A stretch of DNA of 17,894 bases from JANWZL01 sp037445185 (GCA_037445185.1 JBBIKZ010000048.1:1-17894); one strand, 5' to 3'. Numbered from the stretch's first letter, positions 8,142 to 16,960 are shown. The notes: generated from the sequence alone by a model not told the origin. Translations and numbers: made by a program.

Positions 8142-8147
8142 TATAAT
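8142..8147 (+). promoter_or_regulatory. Candidate -10 box (TATAAT) for argS
   Basis: A perfect TATAAT lies 27 bases upstream of the argS ATG in a 136-base spacer after priA, which suggests that argS and the following genes have their own promoter. No good TTGACA-like -35 is visible at 16-18 bases, so the site may be activator-dependent or only partly functional. Confidence 0.5.
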
Positions 8148-8174
8148 CGTGGCATCTGCCCGCCATCCCCCGAC

Positions 8175-9950
8175 ATGAACACCCCCTACGTCGAGCCCAA
8201 GCAGCATCTGCTGGATCTCTTTCGCCAGGCCCTGGCCCGGGTCGCCCCCACGGCCGAGGCGAGCATCGAACTCAATCGTCCCAAACAGGCCGCGCACGGC
8301 GACTGGGCCTGCAACGTGGCCATGCAGCTCGCCCGCGTCCTCAAGCGCAATCCGCGCGAGGTGGCGGCGGAACTCGTGTCGGCGTTGCCCACCTCCGACT
8401 GGGTGGAGCGCGTGGAGATCGCCGGACCGGGCTTCATCAACGTCTTCCTCAAACCCGCCGTGTGGCAGCGCCTGCCCGCCCACATCCTGACGCGGGGTGC
8501 GGACTATGGCCGCCTTGACCTCGGCCGCGGCGAGCGCGCGCAGGTCGAATACGTCTCCGCCAATCCCACCGGCCCCCTGCACGTGGGCCACGGGCGCGGC
8601 GCGGCCTACGGCGCGAGCCTGGCCAACGTGCTGACCTACGCCGGCTATGACGTGGCGCGGGAGTTCTACGTCAACGATGCCGGACGGCAGATGGACATCC
8701 TGGCCGTCTCCACCTGGCTGCGTTACCTGGAACTGACCGGCGAACACGTCCCCTTCCCGCCCAATGCCTATCAGGGCGGCTATGTGCGGGCCATGGCCGA
8801 GAGCATCTACAGCCTGCACGCCGACCGCTACAAGCGCAGCCGCGCCGAGATCCTGACCGGCGTGCCGCCGGTGCCCAGCGCGGAGGAGTATGACCAGCGG
8901 CCCGACGCCCAGGCGGCGGCCGAGACGGCGCTCGACGCCCTCATCGCCGCCGCCAAGCGGCTGTTGGGTCAGGACTACGACTACTTCCACGGCTACGCCT
9001 TGGAGGAACAACTGGGCGACTGCCGCAACGATCTCGCTGAGTTCGGCGTCAGCTTCGACCAGTGGTTCTCCGAGCGCACCCTGCATGAGGCCGGCCTCAT
9101 CGATCGCGCCCTCGAGCGGCTCGCCGCCAGGGGCCATCTGTACGTGCAAGACGGCGCCACCTGGTTCCGCTCCTCCGCCTTCGGCGACGAGAAGGACCGC
9201 GTGGTCCGCCGCGAAAACGGCCAATACACCTATTTCGCCGCCGACATCGCCTACCACCTGAACAAGTTCGAGCGCGGCTTCTCCCGCGTCATCGATGTCT
9301 GGGGCGCCGACCACCACGGCTACATCCCGCGTGTGAAAGGGGCGCTCAAGGCCCTGGGCCTAGACTCCGACCGCCTCACCGTGGCCCTGGTGCAGTTCGC
9401 CGTGCTCTATCGCAACGGCCAGAAGGTCTCCATGTCCACGCGCGCCGGGGAATACGTCACTCTGAGGCAGTTGCGGCAGGAGGTGGGCAACGACGCCTGC
9501 CGCTTCTTTTATGTGCTGAGGAAGTCCGACCAGCACCTGGATTTCGATCTCGACCTCGCCAAGCGCCAGAGCACCGACAATCCGGTCTACTACATCCAGT
9601 ATGCGCATGCCCGCATCTCGAGCGTGCTCGCGGCCTGGGGCGGGCTGGAGGGCGACCTCGTCGAGGCCGATGCCAGCCGGCTCACCCACCCGGACGAGCT
9701 TGCGCTGCTCAAACGCCTGGCCGAGTTCCCGGACGTGATTGCCGCCGCCGCCGATGAACTCGCCCCGCACCTGATCGCCTACTACCTCAAGGACCTGGCC
9801 GCCGATCTGCACGGACTGTACGTGAGCTGCCAATTCCTGGTCGAGGACGAGGCCCTGCGGCTGGCACGTTTGCAGCTCATCGCCGCCACCCGCCGGGTGC
9901 TGCGTACCGGACTCGGCCTCCTGGGCGTGTCGGCGCCCGACAAGATGTAG
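8175..9950 (+). CDS. argS: Arginyl-tRNA synthetase
   Basis: A 591-residue class Ia aminoacyl-tRNA synthetase that charges tRNA-Arg in the cytoplasm. The N-terminal additional domain typical of ArgRS (about residues 8-95, with NRPKQAAHGDWACNVAMQLA) precedes the catalytic core. The core contains SANPTGPLHVGHGRGA with the HIGH-type signature HVGH at 136-139. The KMSKS loop appears as KVSMS at 417-421, the degenerate form common in ArgRS. The DALR-type anticodon-binding helical domain fills the C-terminus. Length and order match bacterial ArgRS well. It begins a run with the SPOR protein (20-base gap) and dsbA, an arrangement I associate with betaproteobacteria. Confidence 0.96.
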   Translation: MNTPYVEPKQHLLDLFRQALARVAPTAEASIELNRPKQAAHGDWACNVAMQLARVLKRNPREVAAELVSALPTSDWVERVEIAGPGFINVFLKPAVWQRLPAHILTRGADYGRLDLGRGERAQVEYVSANPTGPLHVGHGRGAAYGASLANVLTYAGYDVAREFYVNDAGRQMDILAVSTWLRYLELTGEHVPFPPNAYQGGYVRAMAESIYSLHADRYKRSRAEILTGVPPVPSAEEYDQRPDAQAAAETALDALIAAAKRLLGQDYDYFHGYALEEQLGDCRNDLAEFGVSFDQWFSERTLHEAGLIDRALERLAARGHLYVQDGATWFRSSAFGDEKDRVVRRENGQYTYFAADIAYHLNKFERGFSRVIDVWGADHHGYIPRVKGALKALGLDSDRLTVALVQFAVLYRNGQKVSMSTRAGEYVTLRQLRQEVGNDACRFFYVLRKSDQHLDFDLDLAKRQSTDNPVYYIQYAHARISSVLAAWGGLEGDLVEADASRLTHPDELALLKRLAEFPDVIAAAADELAPHLIAYYLKDLAADLHGLYVSCQFLVEDEALRLARLQLIAATRRVLRTGLGLLGVSAPDKM

Positions 9951-9970
9951 GCGGCCGGCCGCCGCGGTCC

Positions 9971-10690
9971 ATGAGCAGACGTCAGCGCAACGGGCGACGC
10001 GCCGCCCTCGAGCAGGCCCCCCGCGGCCGGGGCGGCGGCCTGTTCATGGGCATCGTCATCGGTCTGGTCACCGGGCTCACCGTCGCGGCCGGCATCGCCT
10101 GGTATCTCACCAGCAAACCCAGCCAGTTCAAGACCGCCGACCAGGCCCCCCTCATACCGGCCATCGTGCCTGAAGTCGTGCCTCAGGCTGCGCCCAAGAC
10201 GGCCCCGGCCAGCGCCGCGCCGACTGCCCCGGCGACAGCGCCCGCCCGGACCGACAAGACGCCCGCCGACGCACCGCCGGCCGTCCCTGCGCCACCACCA
10301 CCCCGGGCCGAGGCGCCGGCGCCCACCAGCACCGCCCCGGCCAAACCGGTACGCGAGCCGTCCCCGCCGGCTAAGTCGGATTTCACTTTTTTTGATATCC
10401 TGCCCGGTGAGCAGGCCGACAAGACACCCATGCAGAAGCCCATACGGGAGGTCTGGTGGCTACAGGTCGCCGCCCTCAAAGAGGCGAAGGACGCCGACCG
10501 CCTGAAGGCCCGGCTCGCCCTCCTGGGCCTGCCGGTGCAGACGCAAACAGTGACCAGCGGCGGGGCCACCCTGCATCGGGTGCGCGTGGGCCCGTTCAAG
10601 ACCGAGGACGAGGCCCTTGGGGCCCTGGACACGCTGTCCGAGAACGATTACGAACCACGATTGTTGAAAGAGCAGTTGGACCGGCACTGA
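9971..10690 (+). CDS. SPOR-domain membrane protein (FtsN-like)
   Basis: A 239-residue bitopic inner-membrane protein. A short basic cytoplasmic tail (1-22) is followed by one membrane segment (about 24-46, FMGIVIGLVTGLTVAAGIAW). Next comes a low-complexity Pro/Ala-rich periplasmic linker (about 60-135), and a C-terminal SPOR domain (about 160-235, from VWWLQVAALKEAKDADRLKA to DYEPRLLKEQ). SPOR domains bind denuded peptidoglycan at division sites. The layout is that of FtsN, but the domain is widely shared and I would not name it FtsN without further evidence. It lies 20 bases after argS and 9 bases before dsbA, so it is co-transcribed with both. Confidence 0.85.
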   Translation: MSRRQRNGRRAALEQAPRGRGGGLFMGIVIGLVTGLTVAAGIAWYLTSKPSQFKTADQAPLIPAIVPEVVPQAAPKTAPASAAPTAPATAPARTDKTPADAPPAVPAPPPPRAEAPAPTSTAPAKPVREPSPPAKSDFTFFDILPGEQADKTPMQKPIREVWWLQVAALKEAKDADRLKARLALLGLPVQTQTVTSGGATLHRVRVGPFKTEDEALGALDTLSENDYEPRLLKEQLDRH

Positions 10691-10699
10691 GGAGAACCC

Positions 10700-11335
10700 A
10701 TGCACGATCTGCGTCGACTGGCCTGCCTGGCCGCCACCCTTGTCCTGAGCCTCGCCCTGTCCCCGCTGCAAGCCGCCGAATGGGGCAAGGACTATGTCGA
10801 ACTCTCCCCCGCGCAGGCGGTGGAGGCGCCCCGCGGCAAGGTCGAGGTGATCGAATTCTTCTGGTATCGCTGTCCCCACTGCGCCGAACTGAAGCCCGAG
10901 CTGGAGGCCTGGATCAAGCGCCAACCCGCACATGTGCTGATCCGCCGCCAGCCGGCGGTGCTCAACGACGGCTGGCTGCCGCTGACGCGTGCCTTCTACG
11001 CCCTGGAGGCCGTCGGTCAGCTCGACAGGCTGCACGCCGCCGTCTTCACGGCCATCCACCGTGACCGCATCGATCTGAACGACCCCAACACCTTCTTCGA
11101 CTGGGCCGCCGCCCGCGGGGTGGACCGCAACAAGCTGGCCGAGGCCTACCACTCATTCGCCGTCAACGCCAAGGTCGCCCGCGCCAAGCAGCTCACCGCC
11201 CGCTACAAGATCACCGGCGTGCCCGCCTTCGTGGTCAACGGCAAGTATCAGACCTCGGCCTATCTCACCGGCGGCCACAAGGCGCTGTTCAAGGTGCTCG
11301 ACGAACTGATCGCGCAGGAGAAGGGCAAGCGCTGA
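10700..11335 (+). CDS. dsbA: Periplasmic thiol:disulfide oxidoreductase DsbA
   Basis: A 211-residue thioredoxin-fold protein that introduces disulfide bonds into exported proteins. A signal peptide (1-26, ending LQA before AEWG) is followed by the active site Cys58-Pro-His-Cys61 in EFFWYRCPHCAEL, the classic DsbA CPHC. The inserted helical domain follows, then the cis-proline loop TGVPAF (Pro175). Length and motifs fit the DsbA/DsbL group. The ribosome site GAGGAG overlaps the stop of the SPOR gene nine bases before the ATG, indicating coupled expression. No dsbB is in the window. The gene is followed by REP-like hairpins and a convergent pseudogene. Confidence 0.93.
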   Translation: MHDLRRLACLAATLVLSLALSPLQAAEWGKDYVELSPAQAVEAPRGKVEVIEFFWYRCPHCAELKPELEAWIKRQPAHVLIRRQPAVLNDGWLPLTRAFYALEAVGQLDRLHAAVFTAIHRDRIDLNDPNTFFDWAAARGVDRNKLAEAYHSFAVNAKVARAKQLTARYKITGVPAFVVNGKYQTSAYLTGGHKALFKVLDELIAQEKGKR

Positions 11336-11377
11336 GCCGGCAACATCCGGCGGCACGACGGTGTGCCTGGATCGGCC

Positions 11378-11448
11378 GTAGGTCGGACTTCAGTCCGACA
11401 GCCGACAATGCCTCACCCAACCCCGTCAGGCCGAAGCCTGACCTACAG
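11378..11448. repeat. Inverted pair of REP-like hairpins between convergent genes
   Basis: The first unit, GTAGGTC then a perfect 8-bp hairpin (GTCGGACT-TC-AGTCCGAC, 11382-11399), faces a second unit made of a 7-bp hairpin (GTCAGGC-CGAA-GCCTGAC, 11425-11442) followed by CTACAG. The outer GTAGGTC and GACCTAC are inverted copies, so this is a BIME-like pair of REP elements of the kind mobilised by RAYT-type transposases. It sits between dsbA and the convergent rlmI pseudogene and may also stop transcription from both sides. Confidence 0.75.
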
Positions 11449-11477
11449 CCCGACCAACGCTGCCGCGACACCGGGCG

Positions 11478-12511
11478 TCACCCTGTCCGGTAGAGCAGCA
11501 ACCCCTTCAAATACTCCCCCTCCGGATAGTCCAGGCTGACCGGATGATCCGCCGCCTGGCCCATGCGGGTCAGCAGCCTGAATTCGGCGCCGGCATCCCA
11601 GGCCGCCCCGGCGACGATCTTCTGGAACAGGTCGGCACCGATGCCGCCGGAACAGGAGAAGGTGGCGAGCAGGCCGCCCGGTTCGAGCAGCTTCATGGCC
11701 GTGAGGTTGATGTCCTTGTAGCCGCGCGCGGCCTTGTCTGCCATCTGGTGGGTGGGCGCGAACTTGGGCGGGTCGAGGATGATCAGGCCGAAGCGGCGGC
11801 CAGGCAGTGCACGGTGAAGGCGCCGGTGTAGGCGAAGCAGTTGAGCACCTCCCGATCGCGCGCATGGGCCGCCACCCGCTGCCTGTTCTCCCGCTGGTCC
11901 AAATAGAAACCGGTCTTGTGCCCGCCGGCCACGTCCACCAGGAAGCGCAGGCCGTATTCGCGGATCGGCAGCGGATCCGGCAGCGTGCCGCGGAGGATGC
12001 CCGTGCGCGCCTCCAGGCCTTCGAGCTGTCTCACCTCGGCATCGGAGCGTTCGTACAGCACGGCATCGGGAAAGCGCTCGGCGAGCAGCGCGACGATGAC
12101 CTCGCGCCAGGCCTCCGCGCCGGCGGTCGTCAGTTGTAGCACCAGCACGCCGGCATAGCGGTCGACGACGACGCCGGGCAGTCCATCCGCCTCGCCATAG
12201 ACTAGGCGCCGGGCATCGCTGTCGAGGGCGAGCATCCGGCGATAGGCGAGTGCGGCATCGAGGCGGCGACCGATCAGGGTCGCGTCGACCGTCTCATCCT
12301 GCCTGAAGGACCACACCCGGGCGGCGATCCGGGACTTCGGGCTGAAGGCGGCCCAGGCCAGGAAGGCACCGTCGGCGCGCCTCACCGCCACCGTCGCCCC
12401 GGGCGGGGGATCGCCGCGCACCGTGGCGATGGCACCAGCGTAGATCCAGGGATGTCGCCGCAGCAGGGACTTCTCGCGGCCGGGCTTTAGGATGAGCGTG
12501 GCGGGTTGCAT
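11478..12511 (-). pseudogene. rlmI: Broken rRNA (cytosine-C5) methyltransferase, RlmI-like, with internal deletion
   Basis: The N-terminal 242 codons (12511 down to about 11786) encode a PUA domain (MQPATLILKPGREKSLLRRH) and the first half of a SAM-dependent methyltransferase up to LNCFAYTGAFTVHCLAA, the start of motif I. The frame then ends. The rest of the enzyme continues in another frame, with RRFGLIILDPPKFAPT, the RGYKDINL segment, TFSCSG with the catalytic-type cysteine, and QAADHPVSLDYPEGEYLKG to the stop at 11478. About 50 residues normally lying between motif I and DPPKF are missing, and the frame change implies a lost length of the form 3n+1. Both halves otherwise look intact, so the lesion seems recent. 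A product that binds SAM is unlikely. An assembly misjoin is the main alternative. Confidence 0.85.
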
Positions 12512-12530
12512 GACGTATCGGTGACCTCAG

Positions 12531-12635
12531 CCGGCAGGCCGGGCCTCTGCCGGACGCCTCGGCCAGACGGATGGGGCAGTGACGACCCTGCCCGACCCAG
12601 GGGTCGGATCGGGCGGCAGGGGTTGCGAGCAACCC
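12531..12635. repeat. Three palindromes in the rlmI / GGDEF-EAL divergent spacer
   Basis: Perfect inverted repeats are CCGGCAG...CTGCCGG (12531-12553), CCGACCC-AG-GGGTCGG (12592-12607) and GGGTTGC-GA-GCAACCC (12620-12635). None is followed by a T run, so terminators are unlikely. Their position in a divergent spacer suggests operator sites or a folded leader ahead of the GGDEF-EAL gene, which is inference only. Confidence 0.5.
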
Positions 12636-12669
12636 TCAAGTAAACCAAATTCCAGTCGATAAGGACGAC

Positions 12670-14715
12670 ATGTCCGATACCTCATCCATCTCTCCCCTGC
12701 CGCAGGAGACGGTCGAGCCGGAAGACGGGCGCGGCCCGCTCAGGCGCATCCGGCGCTCGAGCCTGGTACTTGGCCTTCTGGGACTGCTCCTGCTCATCCT
12801 GACCGTCACCGGTGTCGGCTATGGCCAGATGGAATCGGCCGAGTCCCGTCTGCAGGCCATCACTGACCTGCACATGAAGAAACTGGCCTTGACCAAGACC
12901 ATGCACATGGCGGCGCGCAATCGCACGCTGTTGCTGCACCAGATTATCCAACAACCGGACCCCTTCGAACGTGACGCGATGCGTCTCGCATTCGATCGCC
13001 ATGGGGCGGAATTCGCACTGGCGCGCGAGCAGCTGATCGCGCTGCCCCTCTCGCCCGGGGAGCGCGCCCTCCTGCAAAGCCTGGGCAAGGCCATCGTGCA
13101 GGCCATACCGCTGCAAGGTGAGCTACTGGACTTGGTCCACGCCGAGCGTAGGGATGAGGCCGAGCGCCTGCTGCGCACCCAAGTCGTTCCCGCCCAGGAC
13201 GACCTGCTGACGAAGCTGTCCGAGCTGGACTACATGAGCGAGCGATCTGCGCGCGCGGCTGCCGCCCGCTACGGTGAGGAGTATCGCCAGACACGTAGGC
13301 TGATGCTGACCCTCTACGCCTTCGCGCTCTTGCTCGGTGTGGTGGTCGCGGTGCTGGTCTACCGTCAGACTGTGCAGGCGAGTCGGGTGCAGGAGCATCT
13401 CGCCACACACGACGTTCTGACCGGATTGCCCAACCGCATGCTGCTCAGGGACCGCCTAACGCAAGCCATCGCCCATGCCCGGCGCAGGAATGAAAAAGTT
13501 GGCGTGTTGTTCATCGACCTCGACAACTTCAAGTTGATCAACGACAGCCTCGGTCATGCCGCGGGTGATGAGCTCATCCGCACGGTGGCCAGTCGCATCC
13601 GTGCGCACATCCGCGCCGAGGATACGGTCGCGCGCATGGGCGGCGACGAATTCGTCTTGCTCGTGGTGGGGGCCGGTGGGCCAGAGGGCCCCATGCGCGT
13701 TGCGCACACGCTCATCGACGCGCTCAGTGCCACCTACCAGCTCGCCGGGCGTGAGGCGTACGCCGGTTGCAGCATAGGTATCAGCCTCTACCCCGATGAC
13801 GGCGTATCGGCCGAGACCTTGCTCAAAAACGCCGACGTGGCCATGTACCATGCCAAGGAAGCGGGTCGGGGTCGCTATCAGCTATTCGATCCATCCATGC
13901 ACGCCGGGGCGCGCCGCAGGCTGGAACTGGAGACGGCCATGCGCAAGAGCCTGGAGCGTGACGAGTTCGTGCTGCATTACCAACCCCAAGTCGATTACGC
14001 GAGCGATACGGTTTGCGGTGCCGAGGCCCTCATCCGCTGGCACCACCCGGAGCGCGGTTTGGTACCGCCGTCCGAGTTTCTCGCCTTGGCGGAGAAATCC
14101 GACCTCATCTTGCAGATCGGCCAGCGCAGCCTCCATCTGGCTTGTAGCCAGTGCCGGACCTGGGCCGAGCAGGGGCACACGGAGCTCAAGGTGGCGCTCA
14201 ACCTCTCCGGGCGTGAGTTTTGGCGCGGCGACATCGTCGGGCTGGTGCGCGAGGCCCTGCAGGCGACCGGCCTGCCGGCCCAGTGCTTGCAGATCGAACT
14301 CACCGAAGGGATCCTCATGGAGAACGTCGATCTCGCCGTCGAGCGCGTGCGTGCGCTCAAGGCACTGGGGGTGATGATCGCGGTGGACGACTTCGGTACC
14401 GGTCATTCCTCCCTGGCGCATCTCAAGCGTTTTCCCATCGACGTGCTGAAGATCGACCGCTATTTCGTCAAGGACATCGAACGAGACGCGACCGACCGCG
14501 CCATCGTGCGCGCCATCCTGGCGCTGGCCGACAGTCTGAACCTAGAGGTGGTGGCGGAAGGGGTGGAGAGCGAGTCCCAGATCGTCCTGTTGCGCGAGCT
14601 GGGCTGCACCCGCTTCCAAGGGTACGCTATCAGCCGACCGCTGCCAGCCGACCAGCTGCTCGCCTGGCTGCAGGAACGCCGGCCAGCCTGCACCGGCCTC
14701 ACGCGCGCCGCCTGA
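12670..14715 (+). CDS. Membrane-bound GGDEF-EAL cyclic-di-GMP enzyme
   Basis: A 681-residue inner-membrane protein. Membrane segments at about 31-52 and 211-231 enclose a ~155-residue periplasmic, mostly helical region (54-209) that resembles a four-helix-bundle sensor (4HB_MCP-like). A GGDEF domain follows (about 243-405) with intact GGDEF at 324-328 and an inhibitory I-site RxxD (RAED, 315-318) exactly five residues before it. The EAL domain (about 420-670) has intact EAL at 452-454, the NLSG and ELTEG segments, DDFGTG at 573-578 and KIDR. Both synthesis and breakdown of c-di-GMP are therefore possible; the net activity cannot be told from sequence. The start is supported by AAGGA at 12661-12665. 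The ligand is unknown. Confidence 0.92.
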   Translation: MSDTSSISPLPQETVEPEDGRGPLRRIRRSSLVLGLLGLLLLILTVTGVGYGQMESAESRLQAITDLHMKKLALTKTMHMAARNRTLLLHQIIQQPDPFERDAMRLAFDRHGAEFALAREQLIALPLSPGERALLQSLGKAIVQAIPLQGELLDLVHAERRDEAERLLRTQVVPAQDDLLTKLSELDYMSERSARAAAARYGEEYRQTRRLMLTLYAFALLLGVVVAVLVYRQTVQASRVQEHLATHDVLTGLPNRMLLRDRLTQAIAHARRRNEKVGVLFIDLDNFKLINDSLGHAAGDELIRTVASRIRAHIRAEDTVARMGGDEFVLLVVGAGGPEGPMRVAHTLIDALSATYQLAGREAYAGCSIGISLYPDDGVSAETLLKNADVAMYHAKEAGRGRYQLFDPSMHAGARRRLELETAMRKSLERDEFVLHYQPQVDYASDTVCGAEALIRWHHPERGLVPPSEFLALAEKSDLILQIGQRSLHLACSQCRTWAEQGHTELKVALNLSGREFWRGDIVGLVREALQATGLPAQCLQIELTEGILMENVDLAVERVRALKALGVMIAVDDFGTGHSSLAHLKRFPIDVLKIDRYFVKDIERDATDRAIVRAILALADSLNLEVVAEGVESESQIVLLRELGCTRFQGYAISRPLPADQLLAWLQERRPACTGLTRAA

Positions 14716-14787
14716 GCCGGTCGCTCTACCCGCCTCACCCCGTTCTGGCGCCCGGGGCGAACGGTGTGCGGTCCGCATCTGGGGCGC

Positions 14788-16923
14788 TCAGCAGGCGGTG
14801 AGGCGGGCGTGCTCCAGGATGAACCACTTGTCGCCGATGCGGGGAAAGCTCACGCGGATCTCCGCCTCCGCCCCCTGACCCTGATAACCCGCCACCACCC
14901 CCTCGCCGTAGCGGGTGTGCAGGACCCGGCTGCCGATGGCGAAGGGGTAGCGCGCCGCGGTCTGTCCCATTGCCCGAGTGGTCAGTCCGGCGGCGGAGGC
15001 TGCGGGTCTGCGCAGGTGCTGGATCAAGCCCGGCGGGATCTCCTCCAGAAAGCGCGAGGGCAGGCCATGGCGGGGCTGGCCGTGCAGCATGCGCATCTGG
15101 GCATGGGTGAGGTAGAGCCGCCGGCGCGCGCGCGTGATGGCCACATACATGAGCCGCCGCTCCTCCTCCAGCCCATCGGCATCGGTGAGCGCGTTCTCAT
15201 GCGGAAACAGCCCTTCCTCCAGGCCGGTGATGAACACGGTGTGGAACTCCAGGCCCTTGGCGGCATGCACGGTCATCAGCTGCACCGCGTCCTGGTGCGC
15301 GCCCGCCTCGTGCTCGCCGGCCTCCAGCGCGGCGTGGGCGAGGAAGGCCGCCAGCTCCTGCGTGTCGCTCTCGGCGGCAAAGGCGATGGCGGCATTGGTC
15401 AGTTCGCGCAGGTTCTCGATGCGGTCCTCGCCGTCGCGCTCACCCCGGTAATGCTCGATCAGGCCGGAACGCGCCACGGCCACTTCCACCGCCTCCGCCA
15501 GCGGCAGACCCGCGACCTTAGCGCGCAAGCCCTCGATCAGCTGCACGAAGCCGGTGAGATTCTTGTTCTTGGCCCCGCCGGCGCAGGCCGCCTGCCACAG
15601 GCTCACCTCCTGCTCGCGCGCCGCCGCCACGAGGGCCTCGACGGTGCGCGCGCCGACGCCGCGGGCGGGGAAGTTCACCACGCGTAAAAAGGCGCCGTCG
15701 TCCTCCGGGTTGGCCATCAGACGCAGATAGGCCAGCGCATGCTTGATCTCGGCCCGATCGAAGAAGCGCTGGCCGCCCCAGACGCGATAGGGGATGCCGG
15801 CGGAGAACAGGGCGTGCTCGATGGCGCGCGACTGGGCGTTCGCGCGGTAGAGCACGGCCAGCTCGCTCCAGTCGCGGCCGTCACGCTTGAGCGCGAGCGC
15901 CTGCTCGACCACGAAGCCGGCCTCCCCGGCATCGTCCAGCGCCTCGTAGTGGCGGATGGGCTCCCCCGCCCCCGCCTCGGTCCACAGGTCCTTGCCCAGG
16001 CGCTTGCGGTTGTGAGCGATGACCGCATTGGCCGCCTCCAGGATGGTGGACAGCGAACGGTAGTTCTGGGTGAGCTTGAGCGGCGCGGCGAGCCCCATGT
16101 CAGCGAGAAACTGGCCCATGTTGCCGACGTTCGCGCCGCGGAAGGCGTAGATCGACTGGTCATCGTCGCCGACGGCGAAAAGCACGCTCTTAGGGCCCGT
16201 GAGGAGCTTGAGCCACGTGTACTGCAGCCGGCTGGTGTCCTGGAACTCGTCGACCAGAATGTGGCGAAAGCGCGTCTGGTAGTGCTCCCTGAGCAGGGCG
16301 TTGCGCGTGAGCAGCTCGCAGGACCGCAGCAGCAGCTCGGCGAAGTCCGCCACCCCCTCGCGCTGGCACTGGGCGTCGTACTCGGCATAGAGCTCGACCA
16401 GGCGGCGGCTGTAGGGGTCGTGGGCCGCCACCTCCGCGGCGCGCAGCCCCGCCTCCTTGTTGGCGTTGATGAAGGCCTGCACGCGGCGCGGCTCGTAGCG
16501 CTCGGTATCGACGTCGAGGGCCTTGAGCAGACGCTTGATCGCCGCCAGCTGGTCCTGGCTGTCGAGGATCTGGAATAGCTGCGGCAGGCCCGCCTCCCGA
16601 TGGTGCAGGCGTAGCAGCCGGTTCGCCAGACCGTGGAAGGTGCCCACCCACATGCCGCGCGTATTGACGGGCAACATGGCGGAGAGTCGGGTGAGCATCT
16701 CGCGCGCCGCCTTGTTGGTGAAGGTCACGGCAAGCAGGCCCATGGGCGAGACCTGGCCGGTCGAGATCAGCCAGGCGATGCGGGTGGTGAGCACCCGCGT
16801 CTTGCCCGAGCCCGCCCCGGCCAGCACCAAGGCGGAGCCTTGCACGGTGACGGCGGCCCGCTGCTCGGGATTGAGGCCGGAGAGCAGTTCGTGCGCGGTG
16901 GAGGAGGAGACGGGGGCCTGCAT
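14788..16923 (-). CDS. uvrD: ATP-dependent DNA helicase II (UvrD)
   Basis: A 711-residue superfamily 1A 3'-5' helicase acting in nucleotide excision and mismatch repair. Motifs are LNPEQRAAV (Q motif, 17-25), Walker A AGAGSGKT (35-42), TFTNKAA (67-73), DEFQDT (225-230), GDDDQSIYAFRGA (252-264), QNYRS (286-290), TVHAAKGLEF and VAITRARRRLYL (594-605). The C-terminal ~50 residues (SRVLHTRYGEGVV to the end) form the Tudor-like domain seen in UvrD and PcrA, which links them to RNA polymerase. This favours UvrD over Rep. The only ATG before Walker A is at 16923. It lies only nine bases after a TATAAT, so the mRNA may be leaderless. Convergent with the GGDEF-EAL gene. Confidence 0.95.
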   Translation of the reverse strand: MQAPVSSSTAHELLSGLNPEQRAAVTVQGSALVLAGAGSGKTRVLTTRIAWLISTGQVSPMGLLAVTFTNKAAREMLTRLSAMLPVNTRGMWVGTFHGLANRLLRLHHREAGLPQLFQILDSQDQLAAIKRLLKALDVDTERYEPRRVQAFINANKEAGLRAAEVAAHDPYSRRLVELYAEYDAQCQREGVADFAELLLRSCELLTRNALLREHYQTRFRHILVDEFQDTSRLQYTWLKLLTGPKSVLFAVGDDDQSIYAFRGANVGNMGQFLADMGLAAPLKLTQNYRSLSTILEAANAVIAHNRKRLGKDLWTEAGAGEPIRHYEALDDAGEAGFVVEQALALKRDGRDWSELAVLYRANAQSRAIEHALFSAGIPYRVWGGQRFFDRAEIKHALAYLRLMANPEDDGAFLRVVNFPARGVGARTVEALVAAAREQEVSLWQAACAGGAKNKNLTGFVQLIEGLRAKVAGLPLAEAVEVAVARSGLIEHYRGERDGEDRIENLRELTNAAIAFAAESDTQELAAFLAHAALEAGEHEAGAHQDAVQLMTVHAAKGLEFHTVFITGLEEGLFPHENALTDADGLEEERRLMYVAITRARRRLYLTHAQMRMLHGQPRHGLPSRFLEEIPPGLIQHLRRPAASAAGLTTRAMGQTAARYPFAIGSRVLHTRYGEGVVAGYQGQGAEAEIRVSFPRIGDKWFILEHARLTAC

Positions 16924-16932
16924 GGAGCGGGG

Positions 16933-16938
16933 ATTATA
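16933..16938 (-). promoter_or_regulatory. Candidate -10 box (TATAAT) for uvrD, implying a leaderless start
   Basis: On the minus strand TATAAT is followed by nine bases (CCCCGCTCC) and then the uvrD ATG. Transcription starting 5-8 bases after the box would leave a leader of about 1-5 bases with no room for a ribosome site. No good -35 is visible 17 bases upstream (GATTCT). Confidence 0.45.
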
Positions 16939-16954
16939 GCCGGCGCAGCTGGGC

Positions 16955-16960
16955 TAGAAT
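16955..16960 (+). promoter_or_regulatory. Candidate -10 box (TAGAAT) for the MoaD-like gene
   Basis: TAGAAT lies 30 bases before the ATG at 16991, giving a leader of about 24 bases. It sits where the -35 of the divergent uvrD promoter would be, so the two promoters would overlap back to back. The -35 match is poor (GATTAT). Confidence 0.35.

Noticed and set aside
14716..14787. Terminator between the GGDEF-EAL gene and uvrD
   Set aside because: Only a weak 5-bp pairing (CGTTC...GAACG) with no T run on either strand.
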